DNA of 64,000 nt from Treponema sp. (GTDB taxonomy: Bacteria; Spirochaetota; Spirochaetia; Treponematales; Treponemataceae), in contig JAGCTZ010000083.1 of NCBI GenBank assembly GCA_017963165.1, positions 1 through 64,000 of the forward strand, in the 5' to 3' direction. The notes below the pieces were generated by a model. That model was given only the letters and a program-made list of their open reading frames with translations. It had not been told where the DNA came from and made no database searches. Shown here piece by piece: positions 16,741-25,438 of this stretch. The stretch's first letter is position 1. Each line of letters opens with the position of its first letter. The position numbers and the translations under genes are program-made.

Positions 16741-17833
16741 TAAAAAAGTCATAACGCTTTTTTCACTTGTTTTCTTTTTTCTCTTTTTTCCGAAGCTGCT
16801 TTTTGCGGCTTCAAAAGTTATTAATTCAATGTCGCTCGCTTTTACAAGGAATGAAACAATTCTTACAGAACAGGCACAGGGACAGGAGAATGGGCCGTCG
16901 CAGTCGCTGGCACAATCACAATCTGACAGTCAATCCATAATCAAGGGAAAAATTACATACTGCAAAAATCCTTTTGTTTTTATTTTTCAGATTACAGAGC
17001 CCGCACAACAGGTTATGTATATAAATGGCAACGGAGCGTTTCTTCTTGAAGCAGACACCGTTTATGATATTTCGGAAAACTCCAATTTTCTTATGCAGAC
17101 CTGCAGCGATTTTCTTAACTGGTTTAAAGAAGATTTAGGATTAAGAGAATCTCATTTTTCGCCTTCCATTACCTGGCTTGATAATGGAAAAACTGCAACT
17201 CGCTGGGATTGTCACTACCAGGCGGAACAACCAATAGACAGAGTACTCATTCACTCAGATGCATACGGACGTTTTACAGATCTTTCTATGTATATGGATT
17301 CTGAGCTTCTTGTTACGCAGACATTTCTTTCCAATTATGAATACGGGGCAGGCTTCAGTTATCCAACACAAATCATTTCTGTTTCTTATGAAGAGAATAA
17401 ACCTGTCATTCAAACAGAATTAAACCTGTCGCAGATAAGTTTTAATTTTCCCTGTGAATCAATTTATGCTTCGCAAAAGCTTGAGCTTACAGGTGCATTG
17501 CCACAGGATTTGTCATCAGAAAAAATAATTCAGACACCTGTTACGCCGTCACAAACTGTTTATAGAGTTTCTATTCCTTCTGTACTTGTGAATACTTCCT
17601 TTAAGTTTTATAAAAAATTTATTACAAATCAGGATATGACAAATTGTCCTTTTTATCCTTCGTGCTCGCAATACATGCTGGAGGCCGTTTCAAAAAATGG
17701 GCTTGCTGGTTTTATTCAGGGGCTTGAACGTCTTAAAAGATGTACCACGACAGAGCACAGCAGGAACCTCTACCCTACTTTAAGCAATGGAAAACACTAT
17801 GACCCTGTTCCAGAAAAAGGAGCAAAAAAATGA
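16730..17833 (+). CDS. LolA-like domain fused to a YidD domain
   Basis: This 367-residue protein has a signal peptide (about residues 1-27) and then a roughly 220-residue domain with LolA-like features (SIIKGKITYCKNPFVFIFQI, TEPAQQVMYINGNGAFLLE). The C-terminal domain (about 285-365) is YidD, with CPFYPSCSQYMLEAVSKNG starting at Cys306 and RLKRCTTTEHS. Free-standing YidD is a cytoplasmic protein of about 80 residues that assists YidC-dependent membrane insertion, and LolA carries lipoproteins across the periplasm. Here YidD would face the periplasm, unless the leader acts as a topological anchor that inverts it. It overlaps both neighbours (11 bp and 4 bp), so the four-gene operon is tightly coupled. 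YidD is certain; the LolA-like call is moderate. Confidence 0.78.
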   Translation: MFHNKKVITLFSLVFFFLFFPKLLFAASKVINSMSLAFTRNETILTEQAQGQENGPSQSLAQSQSDSQSIIKGKITYCKNPFVFIFQITEPAQQVMYINGNGAFLLEADTVYDISENSNFLMQTCSDFLNWFKEDLGLRESHFSPSITWLDNGKTATRWDCHYQAEQPIDRVLIHSDAYGRFTDLSMYMDSELLVTQTFLSNYEYGAGFSYPTQIISVSYEENKPVIQTELNLSQISFNFPCESIYASQKLELTGALPQDLSSEKIIQTPVTPSQTVYRVSIPSVLVNTSFKFYKKFITNQDMTNCPFYPSCSQYMLEAVSKNGLAGFIQGLERLKRCTTTEHSRNLYPTLSNGKHYDPVPEKGAKK

Positions 17834-18723
17834 AAAAATTGATTTTGATTTTTACAGCGGCTGTATTTTTATCACACGGGATTTTTGCTGGAACTGCAGC
17901 CACAGCCACACCTGCGCCATTTGAACCCGCCGTCGTAAAGGCTTTTGCCGACTCACTTTATAATGAAGGTTTTCTTTCGCAAGCCGAAGGAGAATACAAG
18001 CGTTATCTTTTTTCTATAGAAAACGTCAACGAACTTTCTGAGATTCAAAAACAAGATTATCAGACTTCGCTGCTTTCGTTGTGTAATATTTACAAAAGTC
18101 AAAATAATAAGGCAGGAGTAAACTGGCTTAAAAATATTTTCTTTACTCCGGCAGATCCGTCTGTAAAAGAAAAAATGAATAATCTGCAGGCAGGTTTTAT
18201 TTTTAAGGAACGACAGGCAGATGCTTTTTCGGTTTTTGTAAATGATGCTTCTTTTGCAAGCTGCCGCGACCTTTTTTCACCGGAATTTGTAAATGTCGTA
18301 AATGCCTCTGACTTGCTGCTTAAAAAAGACATAAAAGGTCTTTCCACTTTATGCGCAGAGCTTACACCGCAGTTTCCACGCTTTCAAAAGCTGGCAGACC
18401 TTTCTTCGAGCTATAAGGAAAAAAGTCCGGGACTCGCACTGTTCTTTTCTATGATTTTACCAGGCAGCGGAAAATGGTACACAGGTTCTTTTGGAGCCTT
18501 TGCTTCATCCTTCCTTTCAATAGGCACCTTTGTAGCAGGAACTGTCGTTACCGGAATCCAGACAAACTGGAAAAGCTGGCAGCCGTATGTTTTTGGAGTC
18601 TGCGGACTTGTCCTTTACATTACAGATTTGTATGGATCATATCAAAGTGCAAAACGTTATAACGATGCACTATTCAGAATACTCTGCGAGGAAACAGATA
18701 AGCTTTATGAAGGAACATATTAA
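17830..18723 (+). CDS. Exported helical-repeat membrane protein, paralogue 1
   Basis: This 297-residue protein has a signal peptide (to about residue 20) and TPR-like helices (ADSLYNEGFLSQAEGEYKRYLF). The C-terminal membrane region opens with the turn FFSMILPGSGKWYTG and contains two to three hydrophobic segments. The P-G-S/L-G-x-x-Y-x-G turn recalls DUF5683/TM2-like membrane modules. The gene overlaps the LolA-YidD gene by 4 bp (ATGA). The next gene encodes a related protein of the same layout, indicating a tandem duplication. A role in membrane-protein or lipoprotein handling with YidD is inferred from linkage only. Confidence 0.65.
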   Translation: MKKLILIFTAAVFLSHGIFAGTAATATPAPFEPAVVKAFADSLYNEGFLSQAEGEYKRYLFSIENVNELSEIQKQDYQTSLLSLCNIYKSQNNKAGVNWLKNIFFTPADPSVKEKMNNLQAGFIFKERQADAFSVFVNDASFASCRDLFSPEFVNVVNASDLLLKKDIKGLSTLCAELTPQFPRFQKLADLSSSYKEKSPGLALFFSMILPGSGKWYTGSFGAFASSFLSIGTFVAGTVVTGIQTNWKSWQPYVFGVCGLVLYITDLYGSYQSAKRYNDALFRILCEETDKLYEGTY

Positions 18724-19708
18724 CCGTTCTGCGATAAAAAATACATTTCTGATTTTCCTCTTATTAGCAATAACTAACCTTCCTGTTTTTGCGGCACCAC
18801 ATTCCGATCCGTACGAAAATGTATTTTTATATGCAAAGACTCTGGAACAAGGCGGCGCATACGAACAGGCAGAGCTTGAATACAAAAGATATATTTTTCT
18901 TCAGGATTATTCAGCAGGCATTCATCAGACAGAAGCATTTACAGCACTGGCTGGCTTGTATGAAAAAAACAGTCAGTGGGAACTTGCTGCACAGACAATG
19001 TATAAGGCAATCTTAAGCGACCAGCAGGATAAGACTACAGCAAAAGACAATTCCCCAGCCGCTCTTGCAGCTTTCGACGCGACTTCCGACAAACTCAAAA
19101 TTGACCACATAAGGTATCTGGAAAATTCTCCTGAAAAATCAAACTTTTCTTTTACCGAAAATCTTTTCATTTTTTCATACCTTAATCTTCCAGATTTTTC
19201 GGATACAGTAAAACAATATGCCTATCTTTCGGCAATCGAAAAAGACCTTAAAGACGACCGCACAGAAAATGCAGCAACGACCTTTTCTGTTTTTAAATAT
19301 ACTTTCCCAGACTTTTTTACCATTGAAGACTCGGCAGCCATAAGTTCAGGCTTTGAAAAAATAGAAACCTATAAACCAAAAAAACAAATGCTGGCCGGCT
19401 ACCTTTCGCTTTTTCCAGGTCTTGGTCAGTTATACGCAGGAAACTACAAAGATTCCCTGAATGCCTTCTTACTAAACGGTTCCATTATCGCCGTAAGTGC
19501 TTACTCAATTTTCACTCTGGATTTATGGACCTTCTCGCTTCTGGAATTCAATCCGCTGCTGCATTTTATGAAAGGCAATATTTATAATGCACAAAAAGAT
19601 GTTTACGAATACAATTCCCGCCACCTCCAGGAATACAAAGAAGAAATATTAAATATTTTCCACTCTGCAAAAGCGGAAATATTAGAAAATATAAACACAG
19701 AGAAATAA
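18707..19708 (+). CDS. Exported helical-repeat membrane protein, paralogue 2
   Basis: This 333-residue protein starts at ATG 18707, which opens a good signal peptide (KNTFLIFLLLAITNLPVFA) and overlaps the previous gene by 17 bp. An in-frame start at 18587 would bury the signal. TPR-like helices (LEQGGAYEQAELEYKRYIF) match paralogue 1 (LYNEGFLSQAEGEYKRYLF). The C-terminus again has the turn LSLFPGLGQLYAGNYKDS followed by hydrophobic helices. It is the last gene of the 16183-19708 operon, with fold-back element C starting 5 bp downstream, which may act as terminator. Confidence 0.65.
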   Translation: MKEHINRSAIKNTFLIFLLLAITNLPVFAAPHSDPYENVFLYAKTLEQGGAYEQAELEYKRYIFLQDYSAGIHQTEAFTALAGLYEKNSQWELAAQTMYKAILSDQQDKTTAKDNSPAALAAFDATSDKLKIDHIRYLENSPEKSNFSFTENLFIFSYLNLPDFSDTVKQYAYLSAIEKDLKDDRTENAATTFSVFKYTFPDFFTIEDSAAISSGFEKIETYKPKKQMLAGYLSLFPGLGQLYAGNYKDSLNAFLLNGSIIAVSAYSIFTLDLWTFSLLEFNPLLHFMKGNIYNAQKDVYEYNSRHLQEYKEEILNIFHSAKAEILENINTEK

Positions 19709-19712
19709 AACG

Positions 19713-19815
19713 AAAACACATTATAAATAATTAAATTTATAAGTATGAAAAAATGCTCCCGCGGGGAACCTGTCTTTGTTCCGCATTTTTTCATAGTTTA
19801 TGCATAAGTGTTTTA
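19713..19815 (+). repeat. Fold-back element C (short form of B)
   Basis: Arms AAAACACATTAT and TATGAAAAAATGC (19713-19755) pair with GCATTTTTTCATA and ATAAGTGTTTT (19783-19815). The centre is TCCCGCGGGGAACC plus TGTCTTTGTTCC. Compared with element B about 120 bp of inner hairpin are missing, and the terminal arms differ in sequence yet remain self-complementary. The remaining 100 bp to the next gene is A/T-rich with no gene. Confidence 0.85.
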
Positions 19816-19919
19816 CAATACATTCCCCATTTATTAAAAAACTTTTTAATATTTTCTATATTTCAAAATTCAGTAAAATGGGTTATAATATTTAATAATA
19901 CTTAATTTTTTTCATTATT

Positions 19920-20996
19920 ATGCAGCAGAACGAATTTGAACAGGTAGATCTCAGTACCTTCTTCGACTCGCAGGACCAGATTCCTGTACAGGACGAAAAG
20001 GCAGAGATGCTCACGACAAAACAAAAAGAACTCATACAGGAAGTAATGCCACAGATAAAAGCATCTGATCCTGAAAAAGCGGAAAATTTTCAGGAGCGGC
20101 TTGATTCTCTGGAGGCACTTGCACAGGCCGTTGCTAAATTCCCATCGCTTCTGGAACGTCACGAATTAATTGGCGGAACACGTACACCTACTTCACTTAT
20201 AGATTCGCTTATAGACCATCAGGATGCCGGAGATGCAATTCTTCAGCTTCCATCCAAGGCAATGCTTGGAAAAGGCCTTCTTGTTGCAAAAATGCATACG
20301 CTTTCGTCCTTTGCAAAATATACACATCATATTCCTGAACTCAAAAAATATTCAAAAGCCTTTGATATAGAAACAGTTTCTTCTATGTATTCGCTTTTGA
20401 TTGAAGATGTTTACTTAAACCTTATCCGCGACACAACTCAACCAATGGATTTCCGCCGCGAATGGGCATTGTCACTTTTACTGCTTTGGGAACATTGGAA
20501 TGATCAGGGAAGTGCTCAGGTTGCACCCGTTCTTGAAGCCGTATGGATGGCACGTCGTCGACTTGCGCCAGCCTTTGGAACAATGATGGGAACAAGCGAG
20601 CTGCTGCTTATTTCCATGCAGATGGATGACCAGTGGATTGCATTTATAAAGCAAAAGTTAGGCGATCCGGGTGTTTCTCAGGCTATGGAGGAATTCCTTT
20701 TTGGTATTTCCTACGAGCAGATAAACACACTGCGAACAATCCTTAAAGAAAAAGGAATCCCGGCAATTGGTCGTGATGAAGTATCAAAATTTCTTGGTGA
20801 ACACGTCAAATCAGATGCCGGCTTAGACTACCGAGACTTTTACGCAAAATATACAGTACGAAGGGATAATGCCAGGTCTAGAACAAGACTCAAATTAAAT
20901 GGTCCGCATAAAACCCTAGAAGATTACTTTATTCAGTTTGTAACAGAACAAAACAAGGAGAAACAAAACAATGATACTTTCGCCAAATCAAAATGA
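19920..20996 (+). CDS. Conserved-looking cytoplasmic protein of unknown function
   Basis: This 358-residue soluble, mostly helical protein has no signal peptide or membrane segment. Notable stretches are GGTRTPTSLIDSLIDHQDAGDAILQLP and WALSLLLLWEHWNDQGS. The C-terminus is charged and ends in a Lys/Asn-rich tail overlapping the next gene. No catalytic motif is recognised. It overlaps by 26 bp the XRE-cupin regulator gene, so the two are co-transcribed. No Shine-Dalgarno is evident before ATG 19920; TATAAT-like sequence occurs about 40 bp upstream. Confidence 0.6.
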   Translation: MQQNEFEQVDLSTFFDSQDQIPVQDEKAEMLTTKQKELIQEVMPQIKASDPEKAENFQERLDSLEALAQAVAKFPSLLERHELIGGTRTPTSLIDSLIDHQDAGDAILQLPSKAMLGKGLLVAKMHTLSSFAKYTHHIPELKKYSKAFDIETVSSMYSLLIEDVYLNLIRDTTQPMDFRREWALSLLLLWEHWNDQGSAQVAPVLEAVWMARRRLAPAFGTMMGTSELLLISMQMDDQWIAFIKQKLGDPGVSQAMEEFLFGISYEQINTLRTILKEKGIPAIGRDEVSKFLGEHVKSDAGLDYRDFYAKYTVRRDNARSRTRLKLNGPHKTLEDYFIQFVTEQNKEKQNNDTFAKSK

Positions 20997-21591
20997 TGAT
21001 AACGAAGAAAAACCAAAAAAGGTGCCTTACCATTTTGGAGAAAAGCTTCGTCAGGTAAGAGAAAATAAAGGCTATACCCTCAAGGTTGTAGCCCAGAAAG
21101 CAGGAGTAAGCGAAAGTCTTGTTTCTCAGATTGAACGAAATCATGTTTCTCCTGCAATCGATACTCTGCTTGCACTTGCAGATGTTCTTGATATCAATCT
21201 GGAATTTCTTTTTGAAGAATACAGAAAGGTTCGCCCCGTAACAATAATTCACGCAAAGGAACGCCCTTCTATGCGCGAAGACGAAATTGTTTACGAAGAG
21301 CTTGCAAATCCTTCCGATGCAAAAGGCGACATTTCGTTTGAATCATATATGCTCAAAATCCCTGCAAATACACACACACATCGTGGTTCCTACGGCCACA
21401 TGGGACAGGAATTTGGAATCATACTTAAAGGCCGCGCAAAACTCATTTACGAAGACAAAGAATATATTCTGGAAGAAGGCGACAGTGTTTCATATTCCGC
21501 AGCAGTTCCACATACTGTAGAAAATATAGGCGACTGTGAACTCAATGCCATCTGGGTTCTTTCTCCGGCACAAAGATTTACAAAAAAATAA
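20971..21591 (+). CDS. XRE-family regulator with C-terminal cupin domain
   Basis: This 206-residue protein has a helix-turn-helix of XRE type (about residues 24-78: LRQVRENKGYTLKVVAQKAG, SLVSQIERNHVSPAIDTLLALAD). A cupin barrel (about 130-200) contains HTHRGSYGHMGQEFGIILKG and EEGDSVSYSAAVPHTVEN. Such regulators (SutR/PuuR type) bind a small ligand in the cupin and repress or activate nearby metabolic genes. AGGAG precedes ATG 20971 inside the previous gene. Possible targets are its own operon or citrate synthase downstream, whose leader has palindromes. Confidence 0.85.
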   Translation: MILSPNQNDDNEEKPKKVPYHFGEKLRQVRENKGYTLKVVAQKAGVSESLVSQIERNHVSPAIDTLLALADVLDINLEFLFEEYRKVRPVTIIHAKERPSMREDEIVYEELANPSDAKGDISFESYMLKIPANTHTHRGSYGHMGQEFGIILKGRAKLIYEDKEYILEEGDSVSYSAAVPHTVENIGDCELNAIWVLSPAQRFTKK

Positions 21592-21878
21592 CCCGAAAGC
21601 CAGTCCACCTGCCCGGGGACAAGGACTCAAGGTTAAACAAAAAAAATCTACAAAATTTTTGAATAAATATTGAATATCCTCTTTAATATTTGTATAATTA
21701 TTTAATATTATTTAAGTTTTATTGTATATTTATGCAATTTCCCGTCATAAATATGCAACGAATCATTGGTAGGGTTTCAAGAATCACAAAGGACAGGCTA
21801 AAAATTGCAGTGCAATTTTTTTAACGCCTTCCCATTGAACACCGGCCGACAGCGGCCTTACACAGGGGGTAAAAAGCC
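21592..21878 (+). promoter_or_regulatory. Leader region of the citrate synthase gene with repeats and hairpins
   Basis: This 287-bp gap without a gene is very A/T-rich at 21640-21730. Two similar octamers TTATGCAA (around 21731) and ATATGCAA (around 21752) lie about 21 bp apart, two helical turns. A palindrome ATTGCAGTGCAAT lies near 21808. A small hairpin GGCCG-ACAG-CGGCC (around 21843) lies just before the ribosome site AGGGGGT. These are candidate operator and translation-control sites; none is a riboswitch I recognise. Confidence 0.45.
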
Positions 21879-23249
21879 ATGACTCAAAAAAAATCAGATG
21901 CAGTTATCTTAAAAAGACTCGAAAAACTTGCCGTTCACAATGATCCGATAAATCCAGAATTATACAAAACCTATGATGTAAAACGCGGATTAAGAAATGC
22001 TAACGGTACTGGTGTTCTTGTTGGACTCACCCGTATAGGTGATGTTGTGGGTTACGAAATTAAAGATGGCCAGAAAATTGCCATTCCAGGACGACTTGTT
22101 TACCGCGGTTACAATGTAGAAGATTTAATTCACGACGCAGAAAAAAATAAACAATTTGGTTATGAACAGTGCGCTTACCTGCTTTTGTTTGGAGAGCTTC
22201 CAACACAGGATAAGCTTGACACCTTTAAACAGTACCTTGGAGAATTCCGTTCGCTGCCAGAGCACTTTACAGAAGATATGATTATGAAGGCTCCTTCCAG
22301 CGATATTATGAACAAAATTGCCCGCGGAGTATTAGCAAGCTACTCTTATGATGATGATCCTGAAAACCGCAGTGTTGGAAATGTTGTAAAGCAGTGTGTT
22401 CAGCTCATAGCACGTTTCTCTACTCTTGCTGCTTACGGATATCAGGCAAAGCGCCGCTATTATGATAACAAGAGTATGTTCATTCATAATCCAAAGCCGG
22501 AACTCAGCACAGCAGAAAATTTCCTGCGCCTTATCCGTTCAGATAAAACATACACAAGACTCGAAGCAGAAACTCTTGACCTTGCACTTATTCTTCACGC
22601 AGAGCATGGTGGTGGTAACAACTCTTCTTTAACAGTACACGTTGTTTCTTCTGCCGACACAGATACATATTCTGCAATGGCTGCTGCTGTTGGTTCTCTT
22701 AAAGGACGCCGCCATGGTGGTGCAAACATCAAGGTTATGGAAATGATGGATGACATCAAGTCAAACGTAAAAGACTGGACAAGCGAAAAAGAAGTTGGCA
22801 ACTACCTTATGAAAATTGCACGCAAAGAAGCAGGCGACCGTTCAGGCCTTATCTACGGAATGGGTCACGCAATTTATACAATCAGCGACCCACGTGAAGT
22901 TCTGCTCAAAGCAAAAGCAAAAAAGCTTGCAAAAGAAAAAGGCGAAGAATTTCAGAAGGAGATTGCCCTTTACGATCTTATCGAAAAGCTTTCACCGGCA
23001 ATCATTCAGGAAGTTCATCATTCAGACAAAAGCATTTGTGCAAACGTCGATATGTATTCCGGCCTTGTTTACAGCATGCTCAACATTCCTCGCGAACTGT
23101 TCACTCCAATTTTCGCAATCTCTCGTATTGCCGGTTGGTCTGCTCACCGAATTGAGGAAATTGTTAGTGGTGGTCGTATTTACCGTCCTGCATACAAGAA
23201 CGTTTCTACTGAACGCCCATACGTGCCTATTCAGGAAAGAAAGAAGTAA
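21879..23249 (+). CDS. Citrate synthase family enzyme (citrate/2-methylcitrate synthase)
   Basis: This 456-residue protein has all three catalytic residues: His243 in HAEHGGGNNSS, His330 in YGMGHAIYTISDPR and Asp391 in ANVDMYSG. It condenses acetyl-CoA (or propionyl-CoA) with oxaloacetate; substrate preference cannot be read. The N-terminal extension of about 45 residues before VLVGLTRIGDVVGYE is longer than in the Escherichia coli enzyme and resembles the clostridial/spirochaetal form. No other citric-acid-cycle gene lies nearby. It follows the XRE-cupin regulator after a 287-bp leader and converges on the metallopeptidase gene 1 bp away. Confidence 0.92.
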   Translation: MTQKKSDAVILKRLEKLAVHNDPINPELYKTYDVKRGLRNANGTGVLVGLTRIGDVVGYEIKDGQKIAIPGRLVYRGYNVEDLIHDAEKNKQFGYEQCAYLLLFGELPTQDKLDTFKQYLGEFRSLPEHFTEDMIMKAPSSDIMNKIARGVLASYSYDDDPENRSVGNVVKQCVQLIARFSTLAAYGYQAKRRYYDNKSMFIHNPKPELSTAENFLRLIRSDKTYTRLEAETLDLALILHAEHGGGNNSSLTVHVVSSADTDTYSAMAAAVGSLKGRRHGGANIKVMEMMDDIKSNVKDWTSEKEVGNYLMKIARKEAGDRSGLIYGMGHAIYTISDPREVLLKAKAKKLAKEKGEEFQKEIALYDLIEKLSPAIIQEVHHSDKSICANVDMYSGLVYSMLNIPRELFTPIFAISRIAGWSAHRIEEIVSGGRIYRPAYKNVSTERPYVPIQERKK

Positions 23250-23250
23250 T

Positions 23251-23985
23251 TTATCTCCTGTTTCGTCTGCTATTAGCAATTAACAAAAGACGCAGGAACG
23301 ATCCGATCGCCGTAAGTGCCGAAGCTACATAAGTGAGCGCAGCAGCAGATAAAACTTTTTTAACGCCCTTGATTTCTTCTTTGGAAACAAGGGTGTTTGT
23401 TTCTTTAAGAATCCTTAGTGCGCGGCGTGATGCATTAAATTCCACTGGTAACGTAATAATATAAAAAAGCATTGAAGCTCCAAAAAGCAAAAGGCCTATA
23501 TCTGTAACAAGCTGGAAAATAGGAAGATATTGTTCAAGACTGGCAACAGCGCCAAGAATAATTCCAAGAATTGCAATTGTAGGACCAAAGCGGGAACCAA
23601 AGTTTGCAACAGGAACAAGCATACGACGCAAAATAAGCGGACCGTAACCAACATTATGCTGAATTGCATGACCGGTTTCGTGAGCAGCAACACCAATTGC
23701 GGCAATAGAACGGCTTGCAAAGGTTGAATCGCTAAGGCTCAAAACTTTTGTACTTGGATTATAATTATCGGTAAGTTTTCCACCTATGTGGGCAATGCGT
23801 ACATCAGTAATACCGTTTGCTTTAAGAAGGATTTGTGCAGCCTGCGCACCAGAAATTCCGCGGCCGGCCATTACTTTGTCAAATTTGGCGTAACGGGATT
23901 TTACCAGGGCAGACGCCAGCAAACTGAGCAGCGCAGCCGGCAAAATTAAAAAAACGTAATATATATCAATGCCACCTAAATACAT
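23251..23985 (-). CDS. Membrane zinc metallopeptidase, YugP family
   Basis: This 244-residue protein has an N-terminal membrane helix (about 7-25) and zinc motif AAHETGHAIQH (HExxH form). A further pair of membrane helices follows (about 130-185), then the conserved NASRRALRILKET and a C-terminal helix ending in Arg-rich sequence. Size and order match the DUF/YugP (PF04298) neutral zinc metallopeptidases, whose substrates are unknown. GGAGG precedes ATG 23985. Its stop is 1 bp from the citrate synthase stop. Confidence 0.9.
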   Translation of the reverse strand: MYLGGIDIYYVFLILPAALLSLLASALVKSRYAKFDKVMAGRGISGAQAAQILLKANGITDVRIAHIGGKLTDNYNPSTKVLSLSDSTFASRSIAAIGVAAHETGHAIQHNVGYGPLILRRMLVPVANFGSRFGPTIAILGIILGAVASLEQYLPIFQLVTDIGLLLFGASMLFYIITLPVEFNASRRALRILKETNTLVSKEEIKGVKKVLSAAALTYVASALTAIGSFLRLLLIANSRRNRR

Positions 23986-24055
23986 GAAAAACCTCCGTAA
24001 ATTGGTTCATACTATTATTATACCATAAAAAAGGTATACATGATATAATTTTTAC

Positions 24056-24793
24056 ATGGAACGAATAGATAAATTATTATCACACGAGGGATTAGGTTCT
24101 CGAAAAGATATTCGAAAAATACTACGCAACTGTGAAGTTCTTCTTAATGGAAAACGCATTTATGATCCGTCGCTGCAGATGGACACCCAAAAAGATATTC
24201 TTACAATTGACGGTGAACAGATAGATTTTCACACAAACCTATACATCATGATGAACAAACCTAAGCATGTAGTTTCTTCTACTAAGGAAGGAGACCATCA
24301 GACTGTTTTTGATTTGCTGGACGACAATCTGCGAACGCCTTATCTTATGGAAAAGCTTCATCTTGTTGGCCGTCTGGACATGGACACAGAAGGGCTTTTA
24401 CTGTTTACGACAGATGGAGAGCTTACCCACAGAATCACTTCGCCAAAAAATCATATAAGCAAAACTTATTACTGCGAACTGGAACACGAAGAATCAACAG
24501 AACACCGGCAGACAATTACAGAACAGTTTGAAAAAGGAATAGAAGTTGGTCCTGAAGATAACGAAGAAGGCTTTACCTGCCAGCCGGCATTCCTTCAATG
24601 GAAAACAAGCTCCTCTGCCCTGCTCACAATTTACGAAGGAAAATACCATCAGGTAAAAAGAATGTTCGCCGCCGTCGGAAACAAAATTACATACCTCAAA
24701 CGCATGAGCATGGGAGATCTCAAACTTGACCCAAAGCTCGAGCTTGGCGAGTACAGACTTTTGACTCCACAAGAAATAGAGCTTTTAAAATAA
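24056..24793 (+). CDS. RsuA-type 16S rRNA pseudouridine synthase
   Basis: This 245-residue protein has an S4 RNA-binding domain (residues 1-55: RIDKLLSHEGLGSRKDIRKIL). The catalytic domain contains GRLDMDTEGLLLFTTDGEL, whose GRLD aspartate is the nucleophile, and the later KYHQVKRMFAAVGNKI. This is the RsuA/RluB/E/F group, and the short size and IMMNKP start of the catalytic part favour RsuA (position 516 of 16S rRNA). TATAAT (24044-24049) is only 6 bp from ATG 24056 and there is no ribosome site, so a leaderless mRNA is likely. Confidence 0.88.
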   Translation: MERIDKLLSHEGLGSRKDIRKILRNCEVLLNGKRIYDPSLQMDTQKDILTIDGEQIDFHTNLYIMMNKPKHVVSSTKEGDHQTVFDLLDDNLRTPYLMEKLHLVGRLDMDTEGLLLFTTDGELTHRITSPKNHISKTYYCELEHEESTEHRQTITEQFEKGIEVGPEDNEEGFTCQPAFLQWKTSSSALLTIYEGKYHQVKRMFAAVGNKITYLKRMSMGDLKLDPKLELGEYRLLTPQEIELLK

Positions 24794-24811
24794 AGCCTTC
24801 TTAAAAAGAAA

Positions 24812-25438
24812 TTACCTGTAGTTTTCTATAAGTTCTTCGCGGTTTTTAACACCGATTTTTGCATACAGACGGCTTGTATAATTTTCGACAGTTCGTGCCG
24901 AAATAAAAAGTTCATCACAAATCTGTTTGTTTGATTTTTCCTGCAGGATTGCTTCGAAAATATTCCGTTCCTGTTTTGAAAGAATAGAAACTATAGAGTC
25001 CACCTTGTTCTGCGCTTCGACAATTCTTTGTTCAAGATATGTACCTCCGTTTTGAACAACATCCAGACAATGAAGCAGTTCCTCTTCCTTTGCGACTTTA
25101 GAGATATAACCTTTTGCACCGGAATCTTTTGCCTGAAGGACGAAGCCTGTTGTATCATACATCGAATACATTATGCATTTTACGTCCGGCCATTTCTGAG
25201 AAATCTGTTTAACAAAAGCAAAGCCAGTTTCATTTATAAGCTGAACATCGACAATAATAACTTCGGGAAAAAAGTCATTCTGCTGCGGATTATTTTTAAT
25301 TGCTTCAAGACAGTCCAGACATTCAGCAGAAGTAGAAAAATCCTTTTCAACACGCCATTGTGAATGATTTTCGAGCCAGGCCTTAAGTCCTTTCCTTACC
25401 ATGTTATGGTCATCGACAATATAAATAACATTTTTCAT
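24812..25438 (-). CDS. NarL/FixJ-type response regulator
   Basis: This 208-residue protein has a receiver domain (acidic pair in VDDHNMV, phospho-acceptor Asp in IIVDVQL, conserved Lys in ISKVAK) and a C-terminal LuxR helix-turn-helix (LSKQERNIFEAILQEKSN, ISARTVENYTSRLYAKI). It overlaps the histidine kinase gene by one base within ATGA, so the two are translationally coupled. The likely target is the 44-bp palindrome between the kinase and the divergent glycanase gene. Confidence 0.95.
   Translation of the reverse strand: MKNVIYIVDDHNMVRKGLKAWLENHSQWRVEKDFSTSAECLDCLEAIKNNPQQNDFFPEVIIVDVQLINETGFAFVKQISQKWPDVKCIMYSMYDTTGFVLQAKDSGAKGYISKVAKEEELLHCLDVVQNGGTYLEQRIVEAQNKVDSIVSILSKQERNIFEAILQEKSNKQICDELFISARTVENYTSRLYAKIGVKNREELIENYR

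Noticed and set aside
21592..21878. Riboswitch before citrate synthase
   Set aside because: The leader has short palindromes and a small hairpin but no conserved riboswitch core that I recognise.
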